A stretch of DNA of 64,000 nucleotides from Planctomycetota bacterium (lineage in GTDB: Bacteria; Planctomycetota; UBA8742; UBA2392), in contig JAOSKM010000002.1 of the NCBI GenBank assembly GCA_027493625.1, positions 248,001 to 312,000 of the forward strand. The letters run 5' to 3'. Below, in pieces: positions 1-10,600 of the stretch. Positions within the stretch are counted from its first letter, which is position 1. Every line of letters begins with the position of its first letter. Both the position numbers and the translations under genes were made by a program. A model generated the notes under the pieces. The model saw only the letters and a list, made by a program, of their open reading frames with translations. It searched no databases and was not told where the DNA came from.

Positions 1-2344
1 CCGCAGGGCATACCCGAGCAGGTCCGCAAGCTGCTGCAGCACGAGCTGGAGCTGATCGAGGAACTCAACTACGCGGCCTACTTCCTGACCGTCTACGACA
101 TCGTGCAGTTCGCGCGCCGGCGCGGCATCCTGTGCCAGGGGCGCGGCAGCGCGGCCAACAGCTCCGTGTGCTTCTGTCTGGGTGTGACTTCGGTTGACCC
201 CACCCGCGTCAACCTGCTGTTCGAGCGCTTTATCAGCCGCGAGCGCAACGAGCCGCCCGACATCGACATCGACTTCGAGCACGAACGCCGCGAAGAAGTG
301 CTGCAGTACATTTACGGGAAATACGGCCGCGAACGCACCGGCATCTGCGCCACGGTAATCAGCTACCGCTCGCGCAGCGTGGTGCGCGACGTGGGCAAGG
401 CGCTGGGGCTTTCGCTGGACCAGGTCGAGCGCCTGGCCAAGAACATCCAGTGGTGGGACAACGCCGACAAGCTGACCGAGCTGATGGCCGACGCCGGCCT
501 TGACCCCACCGACAAGCGCGTGCTGCTGACCATGGAGCTGTCGCGCCGCCTGTACGGTTACCCGCGCCATTTAAGCCAGCACGTGGGCGGCTTCGTGATC
601 ACGCGCGGGCGCCTCGATGAGCTGGTGCCGATCGAAAACGCCGCCATGGCCGACCGCACGGTGATCGAGTGGGACAAGGACGACATCGACGAGCTGGGCA
701 TACTCAAGGTGGATTGCCTCAGCCTCGGCATGCTGACGGCCGTGCAGAAGGCGTTTGCGCTGATCGAGAAGGGGGGCGGGCATAAGCTCGACATGGCGGG
801 CGTGTTCCTGTACGACCCCCAGGGCGACGGCAGCACGCCCGAGGCGAAGGCGCTGTACGCCATGCTGCACAAGGCCGACGCGGTGGGAACCTTCCAGGTG
901 GAGTCGCGGGCGCAGATGTCGATGCTGCCGCGCCTGAAGCCGCACTGTTTCTATGACCTGGTCACGGAGGTCGCGATCGTGCGCCCCGGGCCGATCCAGG
1001 GCGGCATGGTTCATCCGTATCTGCGCCGCCGCAACGGCGAAGAGCCGATCGTCTACCCGCACCCGGACCTTGAGCCCGTGCTGAAAAAGACCTTCGGCGT
1101 GCCGCTGTTCCAGGAGCAGGCCATGCAGATCGCCGTGGTGGCCGCCGGCTTCACGCCCGGCGAGGCCGACCAGCTGCGCAAGGCCATGGGCGGCTGGCGA
1201 CGGCCGGGGCTGATCGAGAGCTACCGGCGCAAGCTGATTGAGGGCATGCGCGTGCGCGGCATCAGCGGCGATTTCGCCGAGCGCGTGTATGAGCAGATCG
1301 CCGGCTTTGGCGAATACGGCTTCCCGGAATCCCACGCCGCAAGCTTCGCGCTGATCACCTTCGTGAGCTGCTTCCTGAAGCGCTTCTACCCGGCCGCTTT
1401 CTCTGCCGCGCTGGTGAACTCGCAGCCGATGGGCTTCTACAGCATCAGCAGCCTGCTGCGCGACGCCCAGGACCACGGCGTGGAAGTGCTGCCCGTGGAC
1501 GTGAACGTGAGCGAGTGGGATTGCCTTCTGGAGGCGGCAGGCGACAGGCGGCAGGCGGCAGCGGCTTACGAACCTGCCCCCCTCGACGCTCCGCCCGCCG
1601 AGTGGGGCAAGGCCGGTCCCGCGATCCGCTTGGGCATGCGCGTGGTGAAGGGCCTGTCCGAGGAAACCGCCCGCGCCATCGAGGCCGCTCGTGCCGACGG
1701 CCCCTTCAAAAGCGTGCCGGACCTGGTGCGGCGCCTGTCCGGCAAGCTCAGCCGCCAGCGCTGGCGCGGCGACCTGCACAAGCTGGCGGCCGCGGACGCC
1801 TTCGAATCCCTGGGCCTCGACCGCCGCGCCGCCCTGTGGGAAGTGCGCGGTTACAGCGAGCCGGTGCCGGAGTTGTTCCGCGCGCTGGACCCCGTGGAGC
1901 CGGTTGTGCCGCTGCCCGCCATCAGCGAGCAGGAGCAGGTCACGGCCGACTACCACAGCACCGGCCTGTCCCTGCGCGCGCACCCCATGAGCTTTTACCG
2001 CGACGCCCTGGACGACGCCGGCGTGGTGCCGACCGGGCGGCTGGCGCAGATGCGCGACCGCGACAAGGCCGAGGTGGCGGGCATCATCCTGATGCGCCAG
2101 CGCCCGGCCACGGCGGGCGGCATCACGTTCATCACGCTGGAGGACGAGACGGGCATCGCCAACCTGGTGATCTACAAGGATTTCATGGAGGCCAACCGCA
2201 AGGTGCTGCTGGGCAGCCACTTCCTGGCCGCGCGCGGCACGGTCGAGCGCGAGGGGGGAAGTGATCCACCTTAAGGTGGAGAGCGTACGTTCGCTTGACG
2301 AGCTGCTGCCGGACGTAAAGACCAAGTCGCGCAATTTCAGGTAG
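1..2344 (+). CDS. dnaE2: Error-prone DNA polymerase DnaE2 (5' truncated by window edge, frame broken near the 3' end)
   Basis: C-family (PolIII alpha) polymerase of the DnaE2/ImuC type, which works in SOS-associated translesion synthesis. The frame is open from base 1, so the N-terminal PHP domain lies outside the window. Visible palm and finger motifs include GRGSAANS, PPDIDIDFEHERREEV (metal-binding aspartates) and QEQAMQIAVVAAGFTPGEAD; helix-hairpin-helix and OB-fold regions follow. The uninterrupted frame stops at 2274, but removing one G from the G6 run at 2253-2258 restores a family-like tail (EVIHLKVESVRSLDELLPDV) that ends at 2344. An Ala/Arg-rich insert near 1530-1610 coincides with a heptamer array. 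No imuA/imuB genes are visible. The family call is confident; dnaE2 rather than dnaE1 rests on its length and short C-terminus. Confidence 0.9.
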
Positions 2345-2402
2345 GGACACGCGGCCGCGTGTGCGCAAGTCGTGGTAGGGACACGCGGCAGCGTGTCCCT
2401 AC
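2341..2402. repeat. Palindromic GTAGGGACACGC repeat, probable bidirectional terminator
   Basis: The segment 2375-2402 is a perfect inverted repeat: 12-nt arms GTAGGGACACGC and GCGTGTCCCTAC around a 4-nt loop. A partial copy (GTAGGGACACGCGGCCGCGT) starts at 2341, so the unit is duplicated. It sits between the convergent ends of dnaE2 and recJ, and the recJ stop codon (2399-2401) lies inside the right arm. The position suggests transcription termination for both genes. There is no U tract, so termination is inferred from the hairpin only. Confidence 0.75.
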
Positions 2403-4264
2403 GCGCGCAGATCCTTGAGCTCCAGCTCGACTTCCGGGTGGCCGCGGAATGTAGAGATCTTGGGCGTGAAGGCGATGCGCACCTTGTCACCGCGCTTGAA
2501 CTCGCTTACGCGCTCGCCCAGGCCGAAGGCGATTGCCTTCAGGGTTCCGCTGGCCTCCGCCCTGGGCGCGGGCTCGTCGTCGAACAGGCTGCGCGACGGC
2601 ACCGGCGGCTGGGTTACGCCCACCTGGCGCACCATCAGGCTGAGGTGACCGGCGCCGCGCCCCACAACGCGCGGCGGCGCGACGATCTCGACTTCGTCGG
2701 CCATGAACACCGGCTCGGGGTTGCCCTGGCCGAAAGGCTCCAGCGCCTCCAGCACGCGCACGCCCGCCACGTCCAGCGCCGCCAGCGGCACGGTGGCGTC
2801 GATGTCGAGCGTCGGCGTGGCGTAGTCCGCCTGCAAAATGTGCTTGTCGGCGATCTCGTTGACCGCGCGCCGCAGGCTCAGCATGTTCTCGCGCGAGATC
2901 TCCAGGCCCGCCGCCTGTGCGTGGCCGCCGAAGCGCTCCATCAGGCCGGCGCACTCGTTCAGCGCGTTATACAGATGAAAGCCCGGGATGCTGCGCCCGG
3001 AGCCGCGCCCCGTGGCGCCCTGCATGGCGACCAGCACCGCCGGCTTGTTGAAGCGGCGCGAAATGCGCGCGGCCACGATGCCGACCACGCCCGGGTGAAA
3101 CTCGTCGTGGCCGAGCACCAGCACCCGGTCGCTTTGGTAGGTCACGTCGGCGTTGACCATCTCCTCGGCCAGCTTGGTCAGCGCGCGGTCCACGCCCTGG
3201 CGTTCGCGGTTCAGCACGTCCATCTGGCGCGCGATGTCCATGGCCTCGCCGTAGCTGCGGGCGGTCAGCAGCTCAAGCGCGAGAGTTTCTCGCCCCAGGC
3301 GGCCGCCGGCGTTGAGGCGCGGTGCCAGCTTGAAGCCGACGTCCGTGGCCGTGGGCACGCGGTCAAGGCCGATGGACTCCATCAGCGCGCGGATGCCGGG
3401 GTTGGGGCTGTCGGGCATCAGTTTCAGGCCCTGGGTGGTCAGCACGCGGTTTTCGCCAACCAGGGGCACCACGTCGGCGATGCTGGCCAGGGCCACCAGG
3501 CTCTGCGCTCCGGCGAGGAAGTCTTTGTAGGGCTCATCCAGCGTGCGGCCGTTGCTGGTTTTCTGCAGCAGGGCCCAGGCCAGCTTGAAGGCGACACCAG
3601 CGCCGCACAGGTCGCGGAAGCGCAGGGTTTCGTCGTTGATGTGCGGGTTCATCACGGCCAGCGCGTCGGGCAGGGTTTCGCCCACGGTGTGGTGGTCGGT
3701 AATGATGCTGTCGATGCCGAGCTCGTTGGCCAGCGCGATCTCGGCATTCGCTGTCGTGCCGTTGTCGCAGGTGATCAGCAGCTTCACGCCTGACTTGGCG
3801 GCGTCGCGGATGATGCGCTCGTTGAGGCCGTAGCCTTCCTCGGCGCGGGAGGGGATGCTGACCTCGACTTCAGCGCCAAGCAGGCGGAACAGGTTGACCA
3901 GCAGTGCCGCGCTGGCGGAGCCGTCCACGTCGTAGTCGCCCTGGATCAGGATTTTCTCGCCGCGCTTGACCGCGTGCAGGATGCGCTCAACGGCGCGTTC
4001 CATGTGGCGGAAGGCGAACGGATCCTCGAGCTGGTGGCTGCTGGGTTTCAGGAACTGCACGGCCGACTCGGCATCACGCACGCCGCGGTTGATCAGGGCG
4101 CGTGCGACGTACTCGGGGATCCGCAAACCGGAGGCAATCTCCCGCACATGGGAGCTGCGCTGGCTGGCAACGCACCAGGCGGATTCAAGGTGTGTGGCCG
4201 GCAAGGCGAATCCTTCCAGGGACGGTGATGGAGTGGGGGCAGGTGACACGCCCGCAGGAATCAT
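2399..4264 (-). CDS. recJ: Single-stranded-DNA-specific exonuclease RecJ
   Basis: DHH-superfamily 5'-3' exonuclease acting on single-stranded DNA in RecF-pathway recombination and in mismatch and base-excision repair. Of 621 residues, about 110-115 form motif I (DYDVDG), CDNG follows near 156, the DHH motif (DHHTVGE) lies near 180, and the C-terminal DHHA1 region shows FGGHAQAAGLEI. An OB-like C-terminal segment follows. Length is close to the usual 560-620. The first ~40 residues are not family-like, so the start may lie further in. Transcribed towards dnaE2, with the stop inside the palindrome at 2375-2402; the divergent neighbour is the giant surface protein. Confidence 0.93.
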   Translation of the reverse strand: MIPAGVSPAPTPSPSLEGFALPATHLESAWCVASQRSSHVREIASGLRIPEYVARALINRGVRDAESAVQFLKPSSHQLEDPFAFRHMERAVERILHAVKRGEKILIQGDYDVDGSASAALLVNLFRLLGAEVEVSIPSRAEEGYGLNERIIRDAAKSGVKLLITCDNGTTANAEIALANELGIDSIITDHHTVGETLPDALAVMNPHINDETLRFRDLCGAGVAFKLAWALLQKTSNGRTLDEPYKDFLAGAQSLVALASIADVVPLVGENRVLTTQGLKLMPDSPNPGIRALMESIGLDRVPTATDVGFKLAPRLNAGGRLGRETLALELLTARSYGEAMDIARQMDVLNRERQGVDRALTKLAEEMVNADVTYQSDRVLVLGHDEFHPGVVGIVAARISRRFNKPAVLVAMQGATGRGSGRSIPGFHLYNALNECAGLMERFGGHAQAAGLEISRENMLSLRRAVNEIADKHILQADYATPTLDIDATVPLAALDVAGVRVLEALEPFGQGNPEPVFMADEVEIVAPPRVVGRGAGHLSLMVRQVGVTQPPVPSRSLFDDEPAPRAEASGTLKAIAFGLGERVSEFKRGDKVRIAFTPKISTFRGHPEVELELKDLRA

Positions 4265-4506
4265 TAGTACCCCGCGGGTGCGGAAGGCGCAAGCGAAGAC
4301 GCGTCATAGCCTTGTCGCAAATGCTTTTCTGCACAACGTTTCCACAGAAGGGGTGACGGGCTTTGGTCCGATAAATCTTACACGATCGTACGCTGCCAGG
4401 TGATGTTCGGGTGCCGGGCGGAAAGTTTTCGCTGCCGAAATGAGCAACGAGCTGCAAACCCATGGGGCAAAAACACTTGTGCCATGTATGCGTTTCATGC
4501 GGTTAT

Positions 4507-4535
4507 TTGACTTTCCGAACGTTTTGCTCCATAAT
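4507..4535 (+). promoter_or_regulatory. Sigma70-like promoter for the giant surface protein
   Basis: TTGACT at 4507-4512 and CATAAT at 4530-4535 are separated by exactly 17 bp, in an AT-richer stretch than the surrounding DNA. This is the only good hexamer pair I found in the 4265-4639 gap. A transcript starting near 4542 would carry a ~98-nt leader containing the hairpin at 4589-4622. The rest of the gap (4265-4506) shows no gene. Confidence 0.55.
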
Positions 4536-4588
4536 CTAAAGCCTTATTGTGCTCAACTGAGTAGACGTAACTCATGGATATCCACAAG

Positions 4589-4622
4589 TCGAAGCGCCAC
4601 CTGTGCGGTGGTGGCGCCTCGA
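4589..4622 (+). promoter_or_regulatory. Leader hairpin of the GCGCCACC/GGTGGCGC type
   Basis: Arms 4589-4601 (TCGAAGCGCCACC) and 4610-4622 (GGTGGCGCCTCGA) pair at 12 of 13 positions around an 8-nt loop. It lies just upstream of the preferred start codon at 4640 and argues against translation starting at 4574. A similar GCGCCACGTC/GACGTGGCGC hairpin occurs at 58124-58146, so it may be a dispersed repeat rather than a dedicated regulator. Confidence 0.5.
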
Positions 4623-4639
4623 CTGCCGCAGGGGTCGAA

Positions 4640-7600
4640 ATGCGCTGGGTTGGGCTGCTTCTACTATTATGCGCCGCGATCCCGCTGTCCGCTCAACCGG
4701 ACATCCTCTACTACAAGTTCAACGAGACCTCGGGGGCCTTGGCCAGGAACTCGGCTGTCCCGGGTCAGGGCTACGATAGTGCGATCCTCAGCGCGGCCCC
4801 GATCTGGAATACAACGAACCCGAGGCTCGGCACAGCCTGCGTGAACAACACCGGACAGCAGCGCCGCATGAGTTCGGGCTATTCCATGAGCGAGCGCAAC
4901 GGCCAGAACTTCACGATCGAGTTCTGGTTCCGCACCTCGGCCGGCGGCTATCAGGACTTCTGCAACGATGGGGACGCTTTCGCGATCTGGCTGAACAACG
5001 GGCGACTTCAAGTCTACATCAATGGACAGGTACGCCTTCAGTCTTCGGCCACAAACCTGAACAACAACACGTGGCGCTACGCGGCGCTGACCCGTTCCGG
5101 GAATACGTTCAGACTCTACTGGGGCAGCACGTCGGGTGGACTGTCCAGCAGCAACACGAATTACACGACAAACTTCTCGACCCGCGCCCTTGAGTTGCTG
5201 CACTGGCAAGGTGTGGTGCCCGCGACCTACGAAGGCGAGATGGACGAATTCCGGCTCTGGAGTGTGGCGCGTACAGCTGGACAGTTGAACTCCGGCCGGG
5301 GAGCCGAGATGTCCACCGGCGACATGGAGGTGTTTGACTCGGCAAACGACTTCATCAAGCACCAGGGCACGGCGCGCTACACCCGTGTCAACGCTGCCGG
5401 TTTCACCGACTACACCTTCTCGATCCTGAACACGCGCAACGGTGGCGACATCACATTCAATCCCGTGACCCTGCCCTCCGTCACGGGTGCTACGGCCAGC
5501 GTAATCACCCAGCCCGCCACGATCAGCCCGGGGGCCACCACCAACTTCACCGTTCGTGTCACACCCACGCAGCCGGAGTTCTATGTAAGTGTGGACATCA
5601 ACAGCGACCGGGCGCCCAACCCGTACCAGATCACCATCCACGGCATGGTCGACACCGGCCGGCCCGAGATGCTGTACTTCAGGCTGAATGAAGGTTCCGG
5701 GACGCAGACCGCCAACGACGCTTCACCAGGTCGCGGCGCAAATCCCGCGATCTTCAGCACCGGCCCCAGCTGGAACTCGGTCAGCCCGCGGCTCGGAAAC
5801 GCGGCGGCCGGAAGCAACGCCAACCTGCCCACCGGCTTCACGGGAACGGACCTGCCGCGCGCCGACTTCACGGTTGAGTTCTGGATGCGCACGTCCACAA
5901 CAACCGGCACGCGCACCATCGTCGGTGACGGCCAGTCTTTCCGCATCTATCTCCAGAACGGCGCGCTTCGCGTGCTTGGCGGTGTCCAGGTGCTGTCGCC
6001 CGGCGGAACTGTCAATGACAACAACTGGCACCACGTGGCCCTGGTGTCGAACCCCGGCACCTATGGCATGCGCCTGTACATCAATGGCGCGCTGCAATCG
6101 GAAACCATCAATTTCTCGTTCCCGTTCTCGAACACCGAATGGACGTTGTTTTCACACAACGGGACTGACAACTTTGTCGGTGAACTGGATGAGTTCCGCG
6201 TCTGGGCTTACGCCCGCGACGCCGCAGAAATTGCAGCCGACCTGAACTGGGAGTTGTTCGGGCACCTTGATGTGCAGCGTCCGGCCGCAACATCCATTCC
6301 TCACGCCGGAGCAGACAACGTGGGCAACGCGCCGGTCGGTGTGCCACTGAATCTCAACTACACCCTGGCTAACACGGGTGGACGTCTGCTGACCATGGGC
6401 ACGCCCGCCCTGACTGTCGGCAGCCTGGTGAACTGCACGGCGAGTGTATTGTCCGATCCGGTCGGCGCGGCCGTCGCCGCGAGCGGCAGCGTGGTCGGCC
6501 AGTTGCAGGTCACGCCGACGGCGTCCGGCCCATTCAGCTTTGTGCTGACCGCTGCAAGCGACGACATCGACCGTCCGGCATACCTGGTGAACGTTTCAGG
6601 CACAGGCATCTCCGGCGAAATCGACGTGCAGCGACCGGTGGGCAACTCCATCGCCAGCGGCGCGCCAGATGCATTGGGCGGCACCTTTGTCGGTATTGCC
6701 GCTCCCTATACCTACACCATCGCAAACCTCGGCGCCGGCACCCTCAATATCGGCGCGATCTCAGCCCTGTCCCTGGTGAACTGCGGCGTGGCGATCACGC
6801 CGCCGGGTGTGACCGCGCTGGGCGCCGGCGTGAGCACCACGTTCCAGGTTGACATCACGGCCGCAGCGCCGGGCGCCTTCAGTTTCACGCTGAGCATCGT
6901 GAATGACGACCTGGATGAGAACCCCTATGACATCTTGGTCAGCGGCAGCGCCGTGAACCCGCCGCAATTGAGTGCCGCTTCTCCTGTGAGTTACGGCAGC
7001 AGTAACGTGGGCGTGCCCACGGCAACGGTCGGGCACGTCATCAGCAACGCGGGTGGTGCCGACCTCACGATCACCTCGATCTCGTTCGTCGGCACCAATC
7101 CCGGCGATTGGAGCCTGCTGGCTCCGCCGACTCCACCGGTCGTCATCTCCGCGGGCGGAAACCTGCCGCTTCAGGGAATCTTCACACCGAGCGCTACGGG
7201 GGCGCGCTCGGCCCAGTTGCGGCTGGTTTCCGACAGCGGGGCAGTGCCGGGTACAGTCACTTTGATCGACCTGACGGGCAACGGCACGGAGGGCGTGCTG
7301 GGCGTGCCCGGGTCAGGAACCTATGGCAGCAGCAACGTAGGCGTCCCGTCTTCGAGTGTTCCTCACACCCTCACCAACACCGGCAGCGGCCCCATCGAGA
7401 TCACCGGCATCACGCCAACCGGAGACTGGGCGCTGGCCGCACCCGTGGTTCTACCCGCCGTGGTGGGCGTGGGTGGAAGTTTGAACTTCAGCGGAATCTT
7501 CACGCCGACCGCCACGGGCCTGCGCAACGGCAGCTTCCAGATCGGATGGAACCAGGGCGGCGGCGTGGCGGCCACACTCACGGACTTCAACGTCAGCGGC

Positions 7601-10600
7601 ACCGGAACCTTCGGACTGCTTGGCGTAAACACCCCGGTCAACCACGGCAGCAGTAACGTAGGCGTCTCCACCGCCTCCTTCCCTCATGCACTGAACAACA
7701 CGGGCACGGGGCCGATCCAGATTACGGCCATTACACTCAGCGGCACCAATCCCGGCGACTGGGCCTTCAGCCCGCTGCCTGCTCTGCCGGCCGTCGTCAA
7801 CTGGGGCGGCAACCTGAACATCAGCACGATCTTCACCCCACAGGCAACCGGGGCGCGTAGTGCGCTGATCAACGTGACCTGGAACCAGGGCGTCGGCAGC
7901 ACCATCACCCCGATTACGCTGGACGGCAACGGCACGTTGGCTGGCATCGGCGTGACCAGCCCGGTGAACTACGGCTCCAGCAACGTGGGTGTATCCGCCC
8001 CCGGCCAGAACCACGTGGTGAACAACACGGGTACCGGCCCGATGACGGTCACGGCGATCAGTGTCGGCGGCGACTGGACAGTGACCAACCTGCCGGCCTT
8101 GCCGCTGATGGTGGCGGCGGGCGGCAACTTCAACTTCGACGGCATCTTCACGCCGACGGCCACGGGCGGGCGCAACGCGACCATCCAGATCAGCTGGGAC
8201 CAGGGCGGCGGCGCGGGCGCCACGATCACCGACATCAACGTCAGCGGCAACGGCATCCAGGCCAGCATCGGCGTGACCAGCCCGGTGAACTACGGATCCA
8301 GCAACGTCGGTGTGCCCGCCCCGAGCCAGAACCACGTGGTGAACAACACGGGTATCGGCCCGATGACGGTCACGGCGATCAGTGTCGGCGGCGACTGGAC
8401 AGTGACCAACCTGCCGGCCTTGCCGCTGATGGTGGCGGCGGGCGGCAACTTCAACTTCGACGGCATCTTCACGCCGACGGCCACGGGCGGGCGCAACGCG
8501 ACCATCCAGATCAGCTGGGACCAGGGCGGCGGCGCGGGCGCCACGATCACCGACATCAACGTCAGCGGCAACGGCATCCAGGCCAGCATCGGCGTGACCA
8601 GCCCGGTGAACTACGGATCCAGCAACGTGGGCGTACCAACCGCGCCTGTGACCCATACCATCAACAACACCGGCACCGGGCCGATGAATATCACTGGCAT
8701 CACACCCGCTGGGGACTGGGCGGTCAGTGGTTCTCCGGCTCTCCCGGTGGTCGTGCCGGCCGGCATGAGCTACCAGTTTGACGGCATTTTCACACCGGCG
8801 GCCACCGGCGCCCGCACCGGCAGCTTCGACGTGGCCTGGGACCAAGGCGGCGGCGTCAACCCGCAAGTCACGCCTATCGCGGTGGACGGCACGGGGACCT
8901 TCGGCGATGTGTCGGTGCCGGCCATCTACGACCACGGCGGGGTGCTGGTCGGCAGCTCGTCGCCGCGGACGCACCGCATTGACAGCGTGGGCACCGGCCC
9001 GATTCGCATTCTGGGCGTTTCCATGGCGGGCGCCGACGCGGCCTACTGGTCGCTCAGCAACCTGCCCGCCGCGGGCCAGCCGTTGGCGTCCGGCGCCTGG
9101 TGGGATTTCGATGCCCCGTTCACTCCCGATGCCCCCCGCCTGTTCGCGGCGCAGATCATCGTGACCTGGGACCAAGGCGCCGGCAGTTTGGCACAGCAGG
9201 CGGTCATCGATGTCAGCGGGACCGGCGGCCTGGCTTCCAGTGTGACCGGAGTAAGCGTCGGTCCTGATGATGGCGGCCCGGTGCGCGTCCAGGCCGACGT
9301 GAACGGCCCCGCCACCTACCTTGTGGATGTGGCCGTAACCTATACCGGCGGCAGCAATCCTGGCACCGCGGTGGTCTCCAGCGCGCCGGGATACACGGTC
9401 GCGGGTAATGTGATCCAGGATGTGCCGGTCGGGACCACCCTGGTGTTCTACTGGGACGCGTACGCGACGGAGGGCCACACCACAGCAGCCGACTACGTGA
9501 TTACGCTGTCACCCTCAATCAGCGGCTTCCCCGGCACGCCGGGCAGCAGCGCGATGTTCGCACTGACGCGCCAGGGCGGCTGGACCAAGTTCGCTGCTGT
9601 AGCGGACACGCCCGGGACGGTTTCCGAGCACGCAATGATCCGTGACGTGGCAAACGATCGGCTGATTGCATTCGGCGGTATCCGCAGCGGCGTATTGAGC
9701 AACGAAACCTGGGCCTTCGACAACGCGTCCGCGACCTGGCGCAGACTTACGCCCTCCGGGACTCCACCGTCCCCGAGACGTGAAGTGCTGTCAGTGTATG
9801 ACGCCGCGCGCAACCGCATGATCGTGTTCGGCGGTCAGTCGGCCAGCGGCTACACCAACGACACCTTTGCGCTCTACTTGACACCCGGTTCCGAGTACTG
9901 GAGCCAGATCGCCGCTACGTCTCCGGCTACTCCGTCGCCCCGCACGCACGGCACCCTGATCGTGGACGAGGCAAACGACCGCGCCATCCTTTACGGCGGC
10001 TACACTTCGCCCAAGGTACACCTCGACATCTGGGCGCTCAGCCTGGCCGCCGGGACCGAAAGCTGGGGCAGCGGGCCGCTTACAACTACGAACAGCCCCC
10101 GCACCCAGAGCATCGGCAATGCGTCCATCTATGACCCCATCGGCCAGCGCATGCTGGTCTATCGTGCCTTCACTGCTGAGTTGTACGAGTTGAGCCTAGA
10201 CGTCAACCTCGCCTGGACCAACCTGACACCCGCAGGCACTCCCTCCGCGCGACGTTACCCGGCGGTGGCATACGACTCTCTCCGGCACGCGATGATCCTG
10301 CAGGGCGGCCTGGTCGGCACAGCGACGCTGACCGAGACCTGGAGCCTGGACATCGCAGGCATGACCTGGAGCCAGCTGCCCGATGAACCCGACTCGGGCG
10401 GACGCTTCTGGCACACCGGCAGCTACGACGAAACACGGGACCGCTTCGTGATGCTCGGAGGTCGTGACGGCGCCCGCGTCCAGAACGAGACCCAGGCCGT
10501 GCTGGACCTCGCGGTGCCGGCCTGGCTTCCTTCTCCGGCCGCCAAGAGTGACGCGGCCGGCCCGGAAGGACGCATCGGCGCGGTGATGTGCAACGATCCG

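Noticed and set aside
2253-2258. Programmed ribosomal frameshifting in dnaE2 and other genes
   Set aside because: The breaks lack a common slippery heptamer or downstream structure and occur in many unrelated genes in both directions; indel error is simpler.
571-2490. Long minus-strand frame across dnaE2 (639 codons)
   Set aside because: His/Ala/Gln/Arg-rich composition without motifs; the plus-strand frame has clear polymerase motifs. High GC makes long antisense frames common here.
7946-8587. Repeat array that might be taken for a CRISPR or satellite
   Set aside because: The 321-bp unit is in-frame coding sequence for an ASH domain; there are no short direct repeats with unique spacers.
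7451-9478. 675-codon minus-strand frame opposite the ASH repeats
   Set aside because: It mirrors the tandem repeats of the real gene and has no signal peptide or family motif.
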